Program-made: the position numbers and the translations under genes | Shown here: positions 45,826-56,714 of the stretch, piece after piece | Numbering within the stretch: position 1 is the first letter of the stretch | Layout: each line of letters opens with the position of its first letter | Origin: Neckera pumila | Taxonomy: Eukaryota; Streptophyta; Bryopsida; Hypnales; Neckeraceae | Reading direction: 5' to 3' | Assembly: GCA_963969595.1 (NCBI GenBank) | Contig: OZ018415.1 | Location: forward strand, 16,306,001-16,370,000 | DNA: 64,000 nucleotides | Notes under the pieces: model-generated | The model's input: only the letters and a program-made list of their open reading frames with translations | Database searches by the model: none | Told to the model about the DNA's origin: nothing

Positions 45826-48002
45826 AGTCGAGTCACAACACAAAAAATTATACAGGAGATTACACCCCTCTCTTCTCAACCATTTTGCATCCAAACAATA
45901 CTGAAGCAACCCAAGGGGCAATTTTGTCACTCTGTCTGACAGGTTTGGGCCGGGACGAGAAAATCACAGTCTTCTAAGCTCAGCTAGGACTAGACTACAA
46001 AGACTACAAACTACCATCGGCACAACAAACACTCAAACTCGAGCGAGGAAATCCACCTACGATTGGAGATTTTGAAGTTACACTCTCAAATCATAGAACA
46101 TGGACAGCCAAAGCTAAGTCCAAGTCGCAAGAGGACTCAAATATGGTTTCGGGACCAAAAAGGCCTTCCACCATCAGACTTGCAGACATCACAACAGACA
46201 GGCTTGGACTACCCTAGCCTGTCTGTCTGCGAGATCAAAAGTGTGATCTCGCAAGCCGTCGCCTAGTCCAGCACCCAGATTTCAGAGAAGTCTAAATAAT
46301 CTATCAAACTTAGAAGCCTAAAGTATCTATCAAAACAACCAGAATTGCTTTGAAGTGGAACCATCAGGAACCAACTCAACAAATGAAAAGGGAGAGTACC
46401 CTAAAACCAAAATCCATGGAAACCATATAATGCACAACCAAAATTCCACATGTACATCAGAAGCAACCATGTCTATCCAAAGACACTCCTCATGTTTTAC
46501 TTGTAAACAAGGATCACCCAATCACAAGCAAACTCAGGTCAGAGCCCTGAGAAACTAACCAGGTGCTTTTTTGTGAACTTTACTCAAGAGAGATAAATGA
46601 TGGGTGAACCCAGCGAATAAACCTACACCAAACCTGCTTAGTCTACCTATGAAGGCAAGAAGCCCTAACTTCAAAAATCTAAGAGCAACGATCCATACTA
46701 ACCATCCGCTAACACCTGCTAACACTTTCCTGCAAGAAATAACACACCTTCTGGATTTGCAGCAAGCTTTGCAGTCCCACCAACAAGCACCACGAGTTCC
46801 TCCGATTATTCTGTTGTTGAGACATCTGTATCCCTTACCTCTTCAATGGTTATGCCCTCATACGCTCCTAGCTTTTGAGGACCAAACACAAGTGTTTCAA
46901 GATCCAGTTTAGTCCGCTTAGCAATTCTGGGGAGATTGAGCGTCCCCTTGTCATCAGTAGCCAATTCAGTCCATTTCTGCTCGGTGCAATGGAGCCACAC
47001 TATTGGCTTCATCGTAATCTATCACAACCAGACACTTGCATTCAATTAGTTCACCAAGAACATATGATTATCCAAATGGATACAAAGAAAAAAGTTAAAC
47101 GCTATGAACTGACGATATAAACTGCAAAGCACCAAATATTAAACGACCAAGACCAGACCTTAATCACATCCTGCAGCGTCCATACAGCATACCGCAAGAA
47201 ACAAATCACAACCTCCAACAGAAACAATACATTGTGCCCAACCTTCACCTGATGCAACATACCCCAAGTAGCTTATGACAAAAAGTTAAAAAGAAGAACT
47301 CTGCTCTACTACCTTCACACTTCACTCAACTGACATTGGCAGGAAGCCGATCTCTCACAAACAAAGACAATACAAAGGGATTCTAACTCCGTCCCCCTGA
47401 GTTCACTTAACGCAACAAATTTCCGCTCTACCTTCAACTTCATCTACCTAACGCATTACTTAATTTCATATGTTCTCTAAATTTCATTTGGTTTTTGTTA
47501 GGGTTAGAAGAAGGGGCACCTTTAGCCGTGGCACAGAAGGAAGGCTCGCCATGACCATGGCTATGTATTCACACTAAAGGCAAAACAATGCTTTCAACGA
47601 TACTTATGTGGACTCTGGTCGCTACAGCTAAGTCCCCATCCTTGCTATCCCAACTTCACCATTGACAGCTTCAATTGTAAATGACGTAGTACAGAGAAGG
47701 AATTCCACACAATAGCAGGTAAAAATTGACAGTCCAGAGAATACTGCAGCAAGTGTAAGACACAATTTCAGTTCAGAGATTAAAAATCCCGAAGATCACA
47801 GAGCATATATATGAAGGAAACCCATTCACACCTGATCAAGTGGTGTTCATAATTCATCATATTCAGCTCGGAACTACGATGTGGTGAAAGTAGACGTAGG
47901 TGAAAAGGGATGTGCATTCTCAAAACCGTGGTAGGCCATTACATTAAGAAATTGATGCTGACCAACATGAGAGAAAGAATCTCATCCATGAATCTAAGAT
48001 CC
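45826..48002. other. Intergenic between pogo element and RPL15; one exon-like ORF
   Basis: The minus strand at 47012-46843 is an open, coding-like stretch (WTELATDDKGTLNLPRIAKR, then LVFGPQKLGAYEGITIEE) followed by a good donor, GTAAGG. I do not recognise it. It may be an exon of a decayed gene. The rest, 46000-46800 and 47020-48002, shows no gene; the part next to 48003 should include the RPL15 3' UTR. Confidence 0.4.
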
Positions 48003-49745
48003 TTATCGGTAACGCTTAAGAGACAGGGTGTTGTTGCGCTTCCAAGTGGCACGGATTGAAGGGCGAGCCTTGGTGTACAAGTGTCCTCTGCCGCGAAGAC
48101 CACGGTACTTCTTGCCTGCCGAGGTCAGTCCACGCAACTCACGGTGCTTGTGCACCGGGTTCACGATCCAGTTGATGCGCGGGTCCTTGCGGATGACCGT
48201 GTGTTGCGGATCAACCAAGATGATTTCGAAATACTTGTAAGTCGAATCCTGCAAACAGAGTATTGCGTTCGATTAAAGCATTCAATCCACACTTTCGACA
48301 AAAAAGAAGAAGCTGACGAGTTCCTACAGAATATTTGTAACAATTATTACACTTGTAACACGATAGTTCATTTCAAACTCGAAGGAGAACCACCAGTGCA
48401 GCACGAGGTAAGAAGTGGTCTAGAAACTGATTGATTCACGATCTTCTAAACAATCACACTGCAGCTAATACACCAACCTGACAGCCATGAATGCCAAACA
48501 GATGGCCACTTACAAAATAGAATAGCAATTATATATAGGATCGACCAATGAGCACTAGTGGGATGGAATCGTGCACATTCTGGAATCTTATTACAGTAGA
48601 ACCACAGTATAAACATCTCTTGGTGCATGGTGCTAAGACTATGCACTAAGAGAGGTTCATGCATTTAGAGAGGTGTAATAATGGCCACTAACTAATGGCC
48701 TCTAAGAACACTACTTTTCAGAAAAAGTGCTTGAAATTGGGCCCACCGACTAACTCCCTTACTTAGTGCATATTATGCATTAAGAAAGGATGCACTAAGA
48801 GAGGTTCTAGAGGTTCTACTGTATTAGAATGCAACAGGTTACATAATGAAAAGTGGCAAAAAGTATGATGTGGTGCCAAAATTCAAACTGGCATATCCAT
48901 CTCGAGTATAACAAGAAGATTGTCACAAAACATAAACAATGGCATGTGAGTTCAAACCTGGTTGATCCAGTACGAATTCAAAACCCTAAGGCCTCCAAGC
49001 TTGCGTCCAGCACGCTCCTCAGCAACAGATCTCAAATTACGCTGGAACTTGAGCTGGGTAATACCCTGATTCTTGGGCTTTCCATACACAATACCCTTAG
49101 CCACCGGCCTCTTCCTCCCTCCACGGCGGACGCGAACACGATAGACGACGTATCCCTACAGTTAAGAGTCCGTTACAAAGGAGCAAAAATATCATGCCAA
49201 GATCCGATTGAATTCTGACCTAAATATACTTTCTGTGACCTCACAAAAAGCGTTCATAAAGAATTCGAATTGCTCAATGAAACAGACAATATGCGGCACC
49301 TCACACCATTCGACATAGCCCAGATCAGAAGCTCGGTCTGGAAACCCAAACCAACGCGAACAATAAAATAAAACAGCACACAGCTGCAAGATATTGGAGC
49401 GGCGAATGCAAGAATTGCAAAATTTCAGGTGCAAACTGACCTGCTTGGCCTTGTAACCTAAACGGCGAGCCTTGTCAGGTCGGCTGGGGCGGGTGACGCG
49501 GACAATGCCGGGCAGCTGCCTGAACTCCCAGCAGCGCACACGAAGCAAGAAACGCAACACATCGGACTGCTTCTTCCTCCACAGCTCCTCGATGTACTTG
49601 TACGCACCTGCAAAACCAATCATGCAAACATGCCTCAACATCCACACACCTTTACGAATTTTACTTATTTTTCAAGTGAATGGAATAGGGAAGAAGTATA
49701 CGCACGACATGGGGAGTGAGAGTGGAGAAATAGAGGCGTACCCAT
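48003..49745 (-). CDS. RPL15: 60S ribosomal protein eL15, 4 exons, 204 aa
   Basis: Coding exons: 49745-49742 (ATGG only), 49607-49441, 49155-48958, 48248-48003, all with GT-AG introns and matching phases. The product has the exact 204-residue length of plant eL15. It begins [20 protein letters not shown] and contains [17 protein letters not shown], then [20 protein letters not shown], and ends near [14 protein letters not shown]. eL15 is a structural protein of the cytosolic large ribosomal subunit and binds 28S/5.8S rRNA. The 4-base first coding exon is a common feature of ribosomal protein genes. A telo-box lies about 97 bp upstream. Codons favour C/G at third positions more than the neighbouring mobile DNA. 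No defects seen; expected to be functional. Confidence 0.97.
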
Positions 49746-49841
49746 CGTTAGAGAGAGGCCGCGCCTGCTGTGGAGCGTGGCTATGGCGATGGAGAATCGG
49801 TAAGGACGAGCTTCTGCCACAAGAAGCCCCGCCCCTGACCG

Positions 49842-49850
49842 AAACCCTAA
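49842..49850 (+). promoter_or_regulatory. Telo-box upstream of RPL15
   Basis: AAACCCTAA, about 97 bp before the start codon, matches the telo-box common in plant ribosomal-protein promoters, where it helps coordinate expression with growth. A second telomere-like run (TTTAGGGTTTAGG) lies at 50023-50035. Confidence 0.6.
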
Positions 49851-50102
49851 AACTCGCACGGCATATCCAGGGCTTGATCCAGGTGACGAAACTTGAGATA
49901 CTCTTACCTTTTGAGGTTTTGATTGGGTTTGTTTTTTTCCCTTCTCTGCTCAAACTTGTTGAAAGTGAATTCATGATTTTCTTATTAAGAACTTGGTGCA
50001 TTTTTTGTCGAGGTTTCAAAGGTTTAGGGTTTAGGATTTATTCGTGAGACAATTTCTGGTTGAAGACGTCCATGTTTGAGCAACTTTAGGGGTAATTTTT
50101 TG

Positions 50103-51040
50103 TTAACCCCTAAAGGCCCAAGGCTTTTTTTCTGCCAATTAACACCCAAAACTGCCATTTTTTTTAGCAAAGAGTGAAAATAAATTAAAAATGTTTTTTT
50201 TCACATCTAACCAAAGGATCTTACACCTAAATAGTATGAGAATGTGTGGAAAAAATTTTAGAACTTTTGAACGCACAAATTGCAAGATATCTACGTTTAA
50301 AGTGGAAAAAACAAGTTTTTCAGTACATTGTGGGACTGGATTTTTTGACTTTGAACATTTTTTACTTAAAATTTTTGCACTTAGAGTTTTGAGCTTTAAA
50401 TGTTTATAGTGGAGAATTTAGTTGACAATCTACCCAAAAAAAAAATTCAGAAAAACTTAATTTTCATTACTGAAAAAATTGTTAAGTAGAAGTATTTATG
50501 AGATAGAAGGAAAATCTAAAATATCCATATATTTTAGATGGGATTAAAATGCACTAATCCAAATGGTGAGATTGTTCTAGAAAGTAAACTAAACCATGCA
50601 AGAAAACTTTTTTGAAAATTTTGAAAAATTGCATTCAGAAATGAATCCTATAAGTCATTTTTTCCAAAAAGATGCTCTAACTGCCCCAAAAACAAGAATG
50701 TCCATAACTTTCTCATAACAAATCCAAATGAAATGAATCAAAGCTTTCTAGATAGGAAAAAATATAATCTATGAGAAAAAAAATACTAAAAAAATAAAAA
50801 ATAAAAAGTGCAATTTTTCTTTTGCTGCCCGCTCTCCTCCCTGTCCCCTATTTTGAGCTTCTTTGGTCATAACTTTCGTTCCCATGCACTGATTGTGAAA
50901 ATGATTATATTCCCACGGAGCTAATCAGCTTTTCTACCTCCAAAAAAAGTTTCAAAAAATCAAAAGAAAATTTCAACCCGTAGATACCTGCTCGAAAACG
51001 CATTTATCCCTCAAAGGGACAATGGGCTTTTAGGAGTTAA
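50103..51040 (+). mobile_element. TTAA-flanked MITE, copy C (930 bp)
   Basis: The element spans 50107-51036 with TTAA on both sides. The left end CCCCTAAAGGCCCA pairs with the right end at 12 of 14 bases. The interior is A/T-rich and non-coding. This is the clearest copy of the family and lies only about 360 bp upstream of the RPL15 start codon. Confidence 0.8.
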
Positions 51041-53029
51041 GGTCCACAGCATCTTGGGAAGTAAGACATTAAAGTTGCACAACAGTGAATTCGTGATTTC
51101 TTCACCTACCACTTGTGTTTTCAAGCATTAGAACTATGAAACTAAACAATTATTTCATTTGTTTTTTAATTTTTTAATTTTATTATTCTCCTATGAACCG
51201 CTTTGATCAAATTTTTCAATTCATTGCTTTGAATATTTTGAACTAAGACCTAGTTTGTATTTAACTAAGTATGTTTAACCCCCAAACATTGCTGGTGTCA
51301 TTTTGTTGCTTATGGATGACAAACAAATGAATTAGAAAGTATTTGAAAAAGCTTTTTCATTTGGATTTTTCTTTTTTGACTTTTCAGGTTGGGTTTGAAG
51401 AATATCCAATTCAATTTGTAGTCTTCCAAATGTTTGTCTTCACATAAATGAGAAGTTAGTAAAAAAAATGGATCACAAAAATATGCTATTTTAGTGTATT
51501 TGGGGAAGTTGTTGCTACTTGCTCTAATTCTGAGATTTCTCCACAAAAACAATATTTTTGGAGTTTAAATACAACTAGCAAAATGAAGGTCATCTACTCT
51601 AATTTCTACTCCAATTTGAATTTTGAAAAAAATCCCAATATTGAATATTTTATTGCAATTTGAACTTTGGATGTATTTTCAATGTCTATTATTTTTTAAT
51701 TATAGAACGAAACAGAAATTGAGTTTACTCGATGATGTTTGTCATTGTAATCTACATATATGGTGAATTTTTCAGATTTTTTGAAATATTTTTCTATTTG
51801 ATGCAATTTTTCTCCACTTTTTCTTAAAAAAATTCTCTACTAAATAAGTTTTCCAAAAAAAAATCTAAATTTTTTGTGAAGTAAAGAAGACATGTAATTT
51901 CAACTCTGAAAAATAAATATAAAATTTTTCATACATATCAATTGTAAAATGGAAGCAAACTAAATGATGGGTAATAAGGCTTGAAATTAGTGTTCATAGG
52001 TCTGTCATTTAAGGTTCACAAATCTTGCATTGTATATCCAACCAAGTAAATAAATATAGTAAATTATTAACATATTTAATTTATGACTTTTGTAATGTTT
52101 TAAATTTGTAAACTGATAAAATTGATTTCAAAAATTCATAGTATTACAAAAGTTATAGTCTTGTTCAAGCGAGAATTGACAAAAAATAAATGATTTGACC
52201 TAAAATATTAAAATTTAAACAATTAACTTGTCAACCAATTTACAAATGGGAATTGGGTTTCTTTGAGGGAAATCAACCTTATAAAAACCAAATGCTATAT
52301 TGGCATGTGACATGCCTATTCTAGTCCTACCCTCTTTTTGGGTCTTTTTGTACCTAAAACTACACTCAAACTTGCAAGAAAAAAAAAATAGTGAGACCCA
52401 AGTGCCAAACTAGGAGCTCACACCGTTTAGTGATATATCGCTAGCTAAAAAAACACTTTATGCTATGTACCTCAATTCTCAATGACTCTATATAATAGGC
52501 TAAGGAGGATCACCCCCCTTATTGTCCCTACCAAGAATAAATATAAAAAAATTGCCCCTATTTTGTGTTGCATTTTTTTAATATTTCATCACTTCTTTAC
52601 CAAATTGAGAGTTTTTCGATTGCAAAAATGCTTTCAAAATTTCCAAATTTTATTATGGGTGACAAAATAAAAAATTCTAATATTTTCTCCAAGTGATAAA
52701 CCGCAAGGGTAATGAAGGATAATAAAGGGGGTCGATCCCCCGCCCTTTCTAGTAGAGTGGGTGAATCCTCCTCCTCACAAAGACATTCCAGAGGTGCATG
52801 TAAAAAAAAGCCTCCCTATTTTCTGCTTGATTAATTTATAATCTATAATGTATCTACCTGAGCTAATTTGGGACCTCAGATTGTAGATATGAATTCAAAA
52901 CTTCCAAATTTTATCATGTGTAGCAAATAAAAAATGTCAGAGTTTTCCCTCCGGAATGAGCGGGGTGGTCGGTTCACCCTGGCCTTTATAATTTTGTGGG
53001 CGGAATCATTCATTCTTGTTGTAGGCACA
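51041..53029. other. A+T-rich intergenic, gene-free
   Basis: There is no supportable ORF. At about 51267-51310 the sequence TTAACCCCCAAACATTG, then GTCATTTTGTTGC, resembles 6141-6180, so another short repeat family is represented in both places. The rest is A/T-homopolymer rich. Confidence 0.5.
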
Positions 53030-53524
53030 GTAATTTCTGACCCACAGTAATTGCAGTGTTCTCGTCACCCAGCTAACCTACTGTAGTCCAGGCAAGTGCG
53101 TGAGGGAGACAATCTCTGACACTCCAAGTCAAAGGGGAAAAAAACCAACGTGACATACAGAAACAAACAAACGAACAAACAAACCAAAACAAACAAATGA
53201 AACAAAAAATTAGCATAACCAAATCTACCTTTTGGAAGATACTGAGATTACTGACTAATACCCAACTATTTTTTTTATTTTGTAACAAATGAAACGAAAA
53301 TACCTAACATATTCACTCGAAAGAACCCATCATTCACAAGGTCGCAGCTACCCATTGGGGTCAATGACAAATGAAGAACTTTGGATGAACTGTAAATAAA
53401 GTAGCGAACTTATTCAAAATGGCAATTAATTTATAGGGATAAATTATCTCAATGCTTGACTTAAAACACTTTGATGTGATTGTCATTCATGTTTTGTGTT
53501 TTTAAGTGATAAGAGAAGCTCTTC

Positions 53525-54089
53525 ATATACCCATGGGGTGGTAGGAGGTAGAACAACCCATGTGGGATAATAAACTAGAATTTGTAGTTCTTAAGCACAT
53601 AGTTAATTCAAAAACAAAGAAATGTTTTCAAACTAGAATTTCAAACCTCATTTATGCATAGTAAAATAACTTCGTAAAAAAAACTTTGAACTAAACAAAG
53701 CTGGTAAATGAATATAATTTTCATCTCCAAAAATCCATTTAGCATTTTGAATCTCCAATAAAAAGTTATGAACAAATTTGAGAGAGGGATTGGAATAAAC
53801 ATTTTCTTTAACACTTTAAAAAATCCTCTCTCAAATTTATTCATAACTCTTGATTGGAGATTTAAAATGACGAACGGATTTTTGGAGGTGAAACTTATCT
53901 TCATTTATCAACGTTTTTAGGTTCAAAGTTTTTTGAAAAAAGTTATTTTACTATGCATAAATGAGGTCTGAAATTCTACTTTTAACACAATTCTTTGTTT
54001 TTGACTTAACTATGTGCTTGAGAAACTACAAACTCTAATTTATTTATCCCACATGGGTTGTTCTACCTCCTACCACCCCATGGGTATAT
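53525..54089. mobile_element. Foldback element, 565 bp, near-complete palindrome
   Basis: The left arm begins ATATACCCATGGGGTGGTAG. The right arm ends with its complement at 54089. The arms pair along most of their length (about 270 bp each) with substitutions and small indels, meeting near 53810. No ORF is credible. Transcripts across it would form a long hairpin. Confidence 0.85.
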
Positions 54090-54145
54090 ATAGAGTTGTT
54101 TTTTCAATTGAAAACCCAAAATATGTTATTGATTGCAAATTGTTG

Positions 54146-54518
54146 TAAGGTAGAAGCACCAATTGTCAACCATGCCCAGTAGCCAACTTGTAGGGTGCGC
54201 TTTTTCCAACCTTAGGTTGGAAATGAGGCTTGAGTGTTGTTTTTCTGTCCTTTTCAAGGTTGGGACTAATATGGTTATGACATATGTCCCGAAGTAGTGA
54301 TGATCGGAATTGGAAGACTCTAAACATTGTCTACTAATGAAATGCACTTTTTGGCTCCCAAAATTCACTGTAATTTCAATTTTGGGAATTAAAGTCTGAA
54401 AATTTTGCAATCTCCATATTTCCTATTTTCTTACATGATAAAAATTTCCACCATCTCATACTGTGCACAATCTGCTCCAAAACTCCTTAAATGATTGACT
54501 ACTGGTGCTTCTACCTTA
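54146..54518. mobile_element. MITE with 16-bp inverted ends, 373 bp
   Basis: TAAGGTAGAAGCACCA at 54146-54161 pairs with 54503-54518. One end also occurs at 6113-6142, where 30 bases are nearly identical to the complement of the right end. Target duplication not clear. Confidence 0.65.
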
Positions 54519-54724
54519 ATGCATTACACATTAAATTCTTTGCCAACATCTTTTTCTAGAAACATTGGTTGATTTGTATGTTTGGTCCTAAAGTTAGCAA
54601 AAGAAAATGAAACATATCACAATGTACTGACACTACTTTGGTACTCAAACTTACATTAAATATGTAAGGATGAATTTTGTGAATGATGACTCCAGAGAGG
54701 GTAACATCAGGAAAGTACCCCCCA

Positions 54725-54853
54725 TTGAAACAATATTGTTTCATAGGGCCCACAGTCCAATACAGAAACTTTATTGTTACATTACTAAAATAGTACTGTA
54801 ACAATAAAAGTTTTGTATTGGATTGTGGGCCCTATGAAACAGTATTGCAACAA
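54725..54853. mobile_element. Short foldback, about 60-bp arms
   Basis: The left arm (54725-54785) contains TTTCATAGGGCCCACAGTCC. The right arm (54792-54853) is its complement with about eight differences. The loop is only about 6 nt. Confidence 0.85.
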
Positions 54854-55345
54854 CACTAACACAATGAGGGGGTTAGTTCCCGATGAAGGCAGCCTCTGTG
54901 AAGGCTACTGAATGTTATGTAGTACACAGTAATTGCTAGTCCACTCTAATATAAACAAAGTTAATCTCCCCAGTAACCTGCGCAACCGACGCTGACGCTC
55001 GGAATGAGACAAGCCCTGAGTCCGTCCCTGACCCTCATGGCCTCATGGTGTCAGTCAAAGTGGAAATAATCAGCACGACCAAATCTTTCTTTTAGAAGAT
55101 TTCAAACCCATTTTAGGAGGTGAGAATCAGTAAAAAACACTAATCCACATCTACAGTAATTTCCTGCACCACACTATATTATAATTCTCCCCAGTAATTG
55201 CGCAATCTACCCTGGCAACACTGGTCACTGGTGACGCTCGGAGGGAGACAACCTCTGACACTCACTGGTGTCAGTTAAAAAACACAAAAAAAAACACCCA
55301 GCACAGTATCCTCAAAATCTACTTTTTGGAAGATTCTGCCATGCT

Positions 55346-56714
55346 TGTCCGCTACAGAAATCTCATGGGACACACTAATTTAGTCTTCACACTAATTTAG
55401 TGTCCACACGAACTTAATTGGGTTCCCTGTACTGTCCCTGCTGCGACAAGGTCTGTCACGAGAGTCAAAGCGATCATGATGGGCTCCCCCGACCACGGCC
55501 TGTCGTTCACGTCGTTCCAGCATTTTCACACGAGAGATTCCAGCCAACCCAGAAAAGAAAAAGCAAAAAAAAAAATGGATTGCACTTGCAATTGTAGTTT
55601 CAGTTTTGTTGGGAAAAATAAAAAATAAAAATTGCTCTTTTGACGGAGGTTTTTCCCAAGCTCCATCTCTGGGTTTGTTGTCTTCTTCTTCGTCTTGCCC
55701 AGTTGAGGTTTCGCGTCCCTCGTCTTTCTCTCCCAAATCCGCAAGCGGTGCGTGGCTTACATTGGTCGCTTCGTCTTGGATTTGATATGTGAGTGGTTTG
55801 TCAGGAGCTTTGGAAGTGAGTAAGTTAGTAATCTTCTTGTACATCTTGCACTGTGGAGTTTTGTCGTGACCGGACGTGTTTGGGTAGCCACATAGTGTTT
55901 GTTAGTACTGTAATCTTACAGCCTGCCCGTTTTCGTCAGGGTGTTTTTGTTGCTAGGTTGTTGCTTTGTAGTTTGAGCGCTGATTTTGTGTTTTTCTTGG
56001 GTCTCTTTTGTTTCTTTTTCTTTTTCTTTTTTATTGTTTAGCTTCGATCCTAGGTGTATCGAATTTGCAATTCTCGTTTGACTTGGTCACAACTGTCGCG
56101 AAATTCGTGAACTCTGTTTTTTGGTGGTTTGAATAGCAGAAATCGAAGAGCATACGAGATTTTACGTTTTCCGACATTGTTCTTGTGGTTTTGGAATTTG
56201 GGAGAATCACGATCACGATCACGAGATGCGTTCTTTTGCTCAAGCTTTGCACGAGAATTTGGCCACGATGAATAAGGTATTGAATAGGATTTGCCTCGCA
56301 TTAATTAAGCACTTCTTCGTATTTGTATGAGTGATTTTGGGAGATCTATTGAGCTGTGGGGGTGTCTTTGGTGCAAGAACCAAATTTGTTTTAGATCGCT
56401 GCGAATGAAATTCTTATGAAATCGTTCAAAGGGTGCCATTGTTGTAGACCATCGGAAGTGGCAGTGGACAACCCTGTGTCCATACAAAGATCAGTGGCCA
56501 TTAGACTTATGCTTATAACTGAGTTGCTGCTTTGCTTTTCACAGGGACCAGTACAGGATACGGGATTAGGTTCTAACTGAACAGTTTGAGTATCCTCGAA
56601 GGTGTTACCCTACTGCAAGAGCAAAACCGGTATTAATGGTATAACCTTCGTGTACTCGAGGAGGATTTGAAGGAAGCGTTTTGTTGTTGTGTTTGTGGAC
56701 GATTTTGGTTGGCA
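55346..56714 (+). other. Promoter and 5' leader region of the ISS1-like gene
   Basis: No protein gene is evident. The GC and CpG content rises at 55430-55560. A likely leader intron runs from a donor at about 56277 (AATAAG then GTATTG) to an acceptor at about 56543 (TTTTCACAG). With that splice a short upstream ORF starting at 56225 (ATGCGTTCTTTTGC) would end at a TGA about 135 bp before the main start, which could damp translation. This is inference. Confidence 0.45.

Larger units (their letters stand above)
53030..55345. repeat. Three direct copies of a diverged repeat
   Basis: Blocks at about 53030-53262, 54915-55120 and 55185-55345 share AGTAATTGC or similar, then GAGGGAGACAA or GAATGAGACAA with CTCTGACACTC, and then AAATCT followed by TTTTGGAAGAT (TTTTAGAAGAT in the second). 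The spacing is preserved. Nature unknown; between the first and second copies lie the foldback elements listed separately. Confidence 0.6.

Noticed and set aside
49472..50047. 191-codon plus-strand ORF
   Set aside because: The first part is antisense to RPL15 exon 2 and the rest crosses promoter sequence; a shadow of a real gene.
55392..55844. 150-codon minus-strand ORF
   Set aside because: It lies upstream of, and antisense to, the likely ISS1 leader. It is low complexity with a homopolymer-driven Phe run and no recognisable domain.
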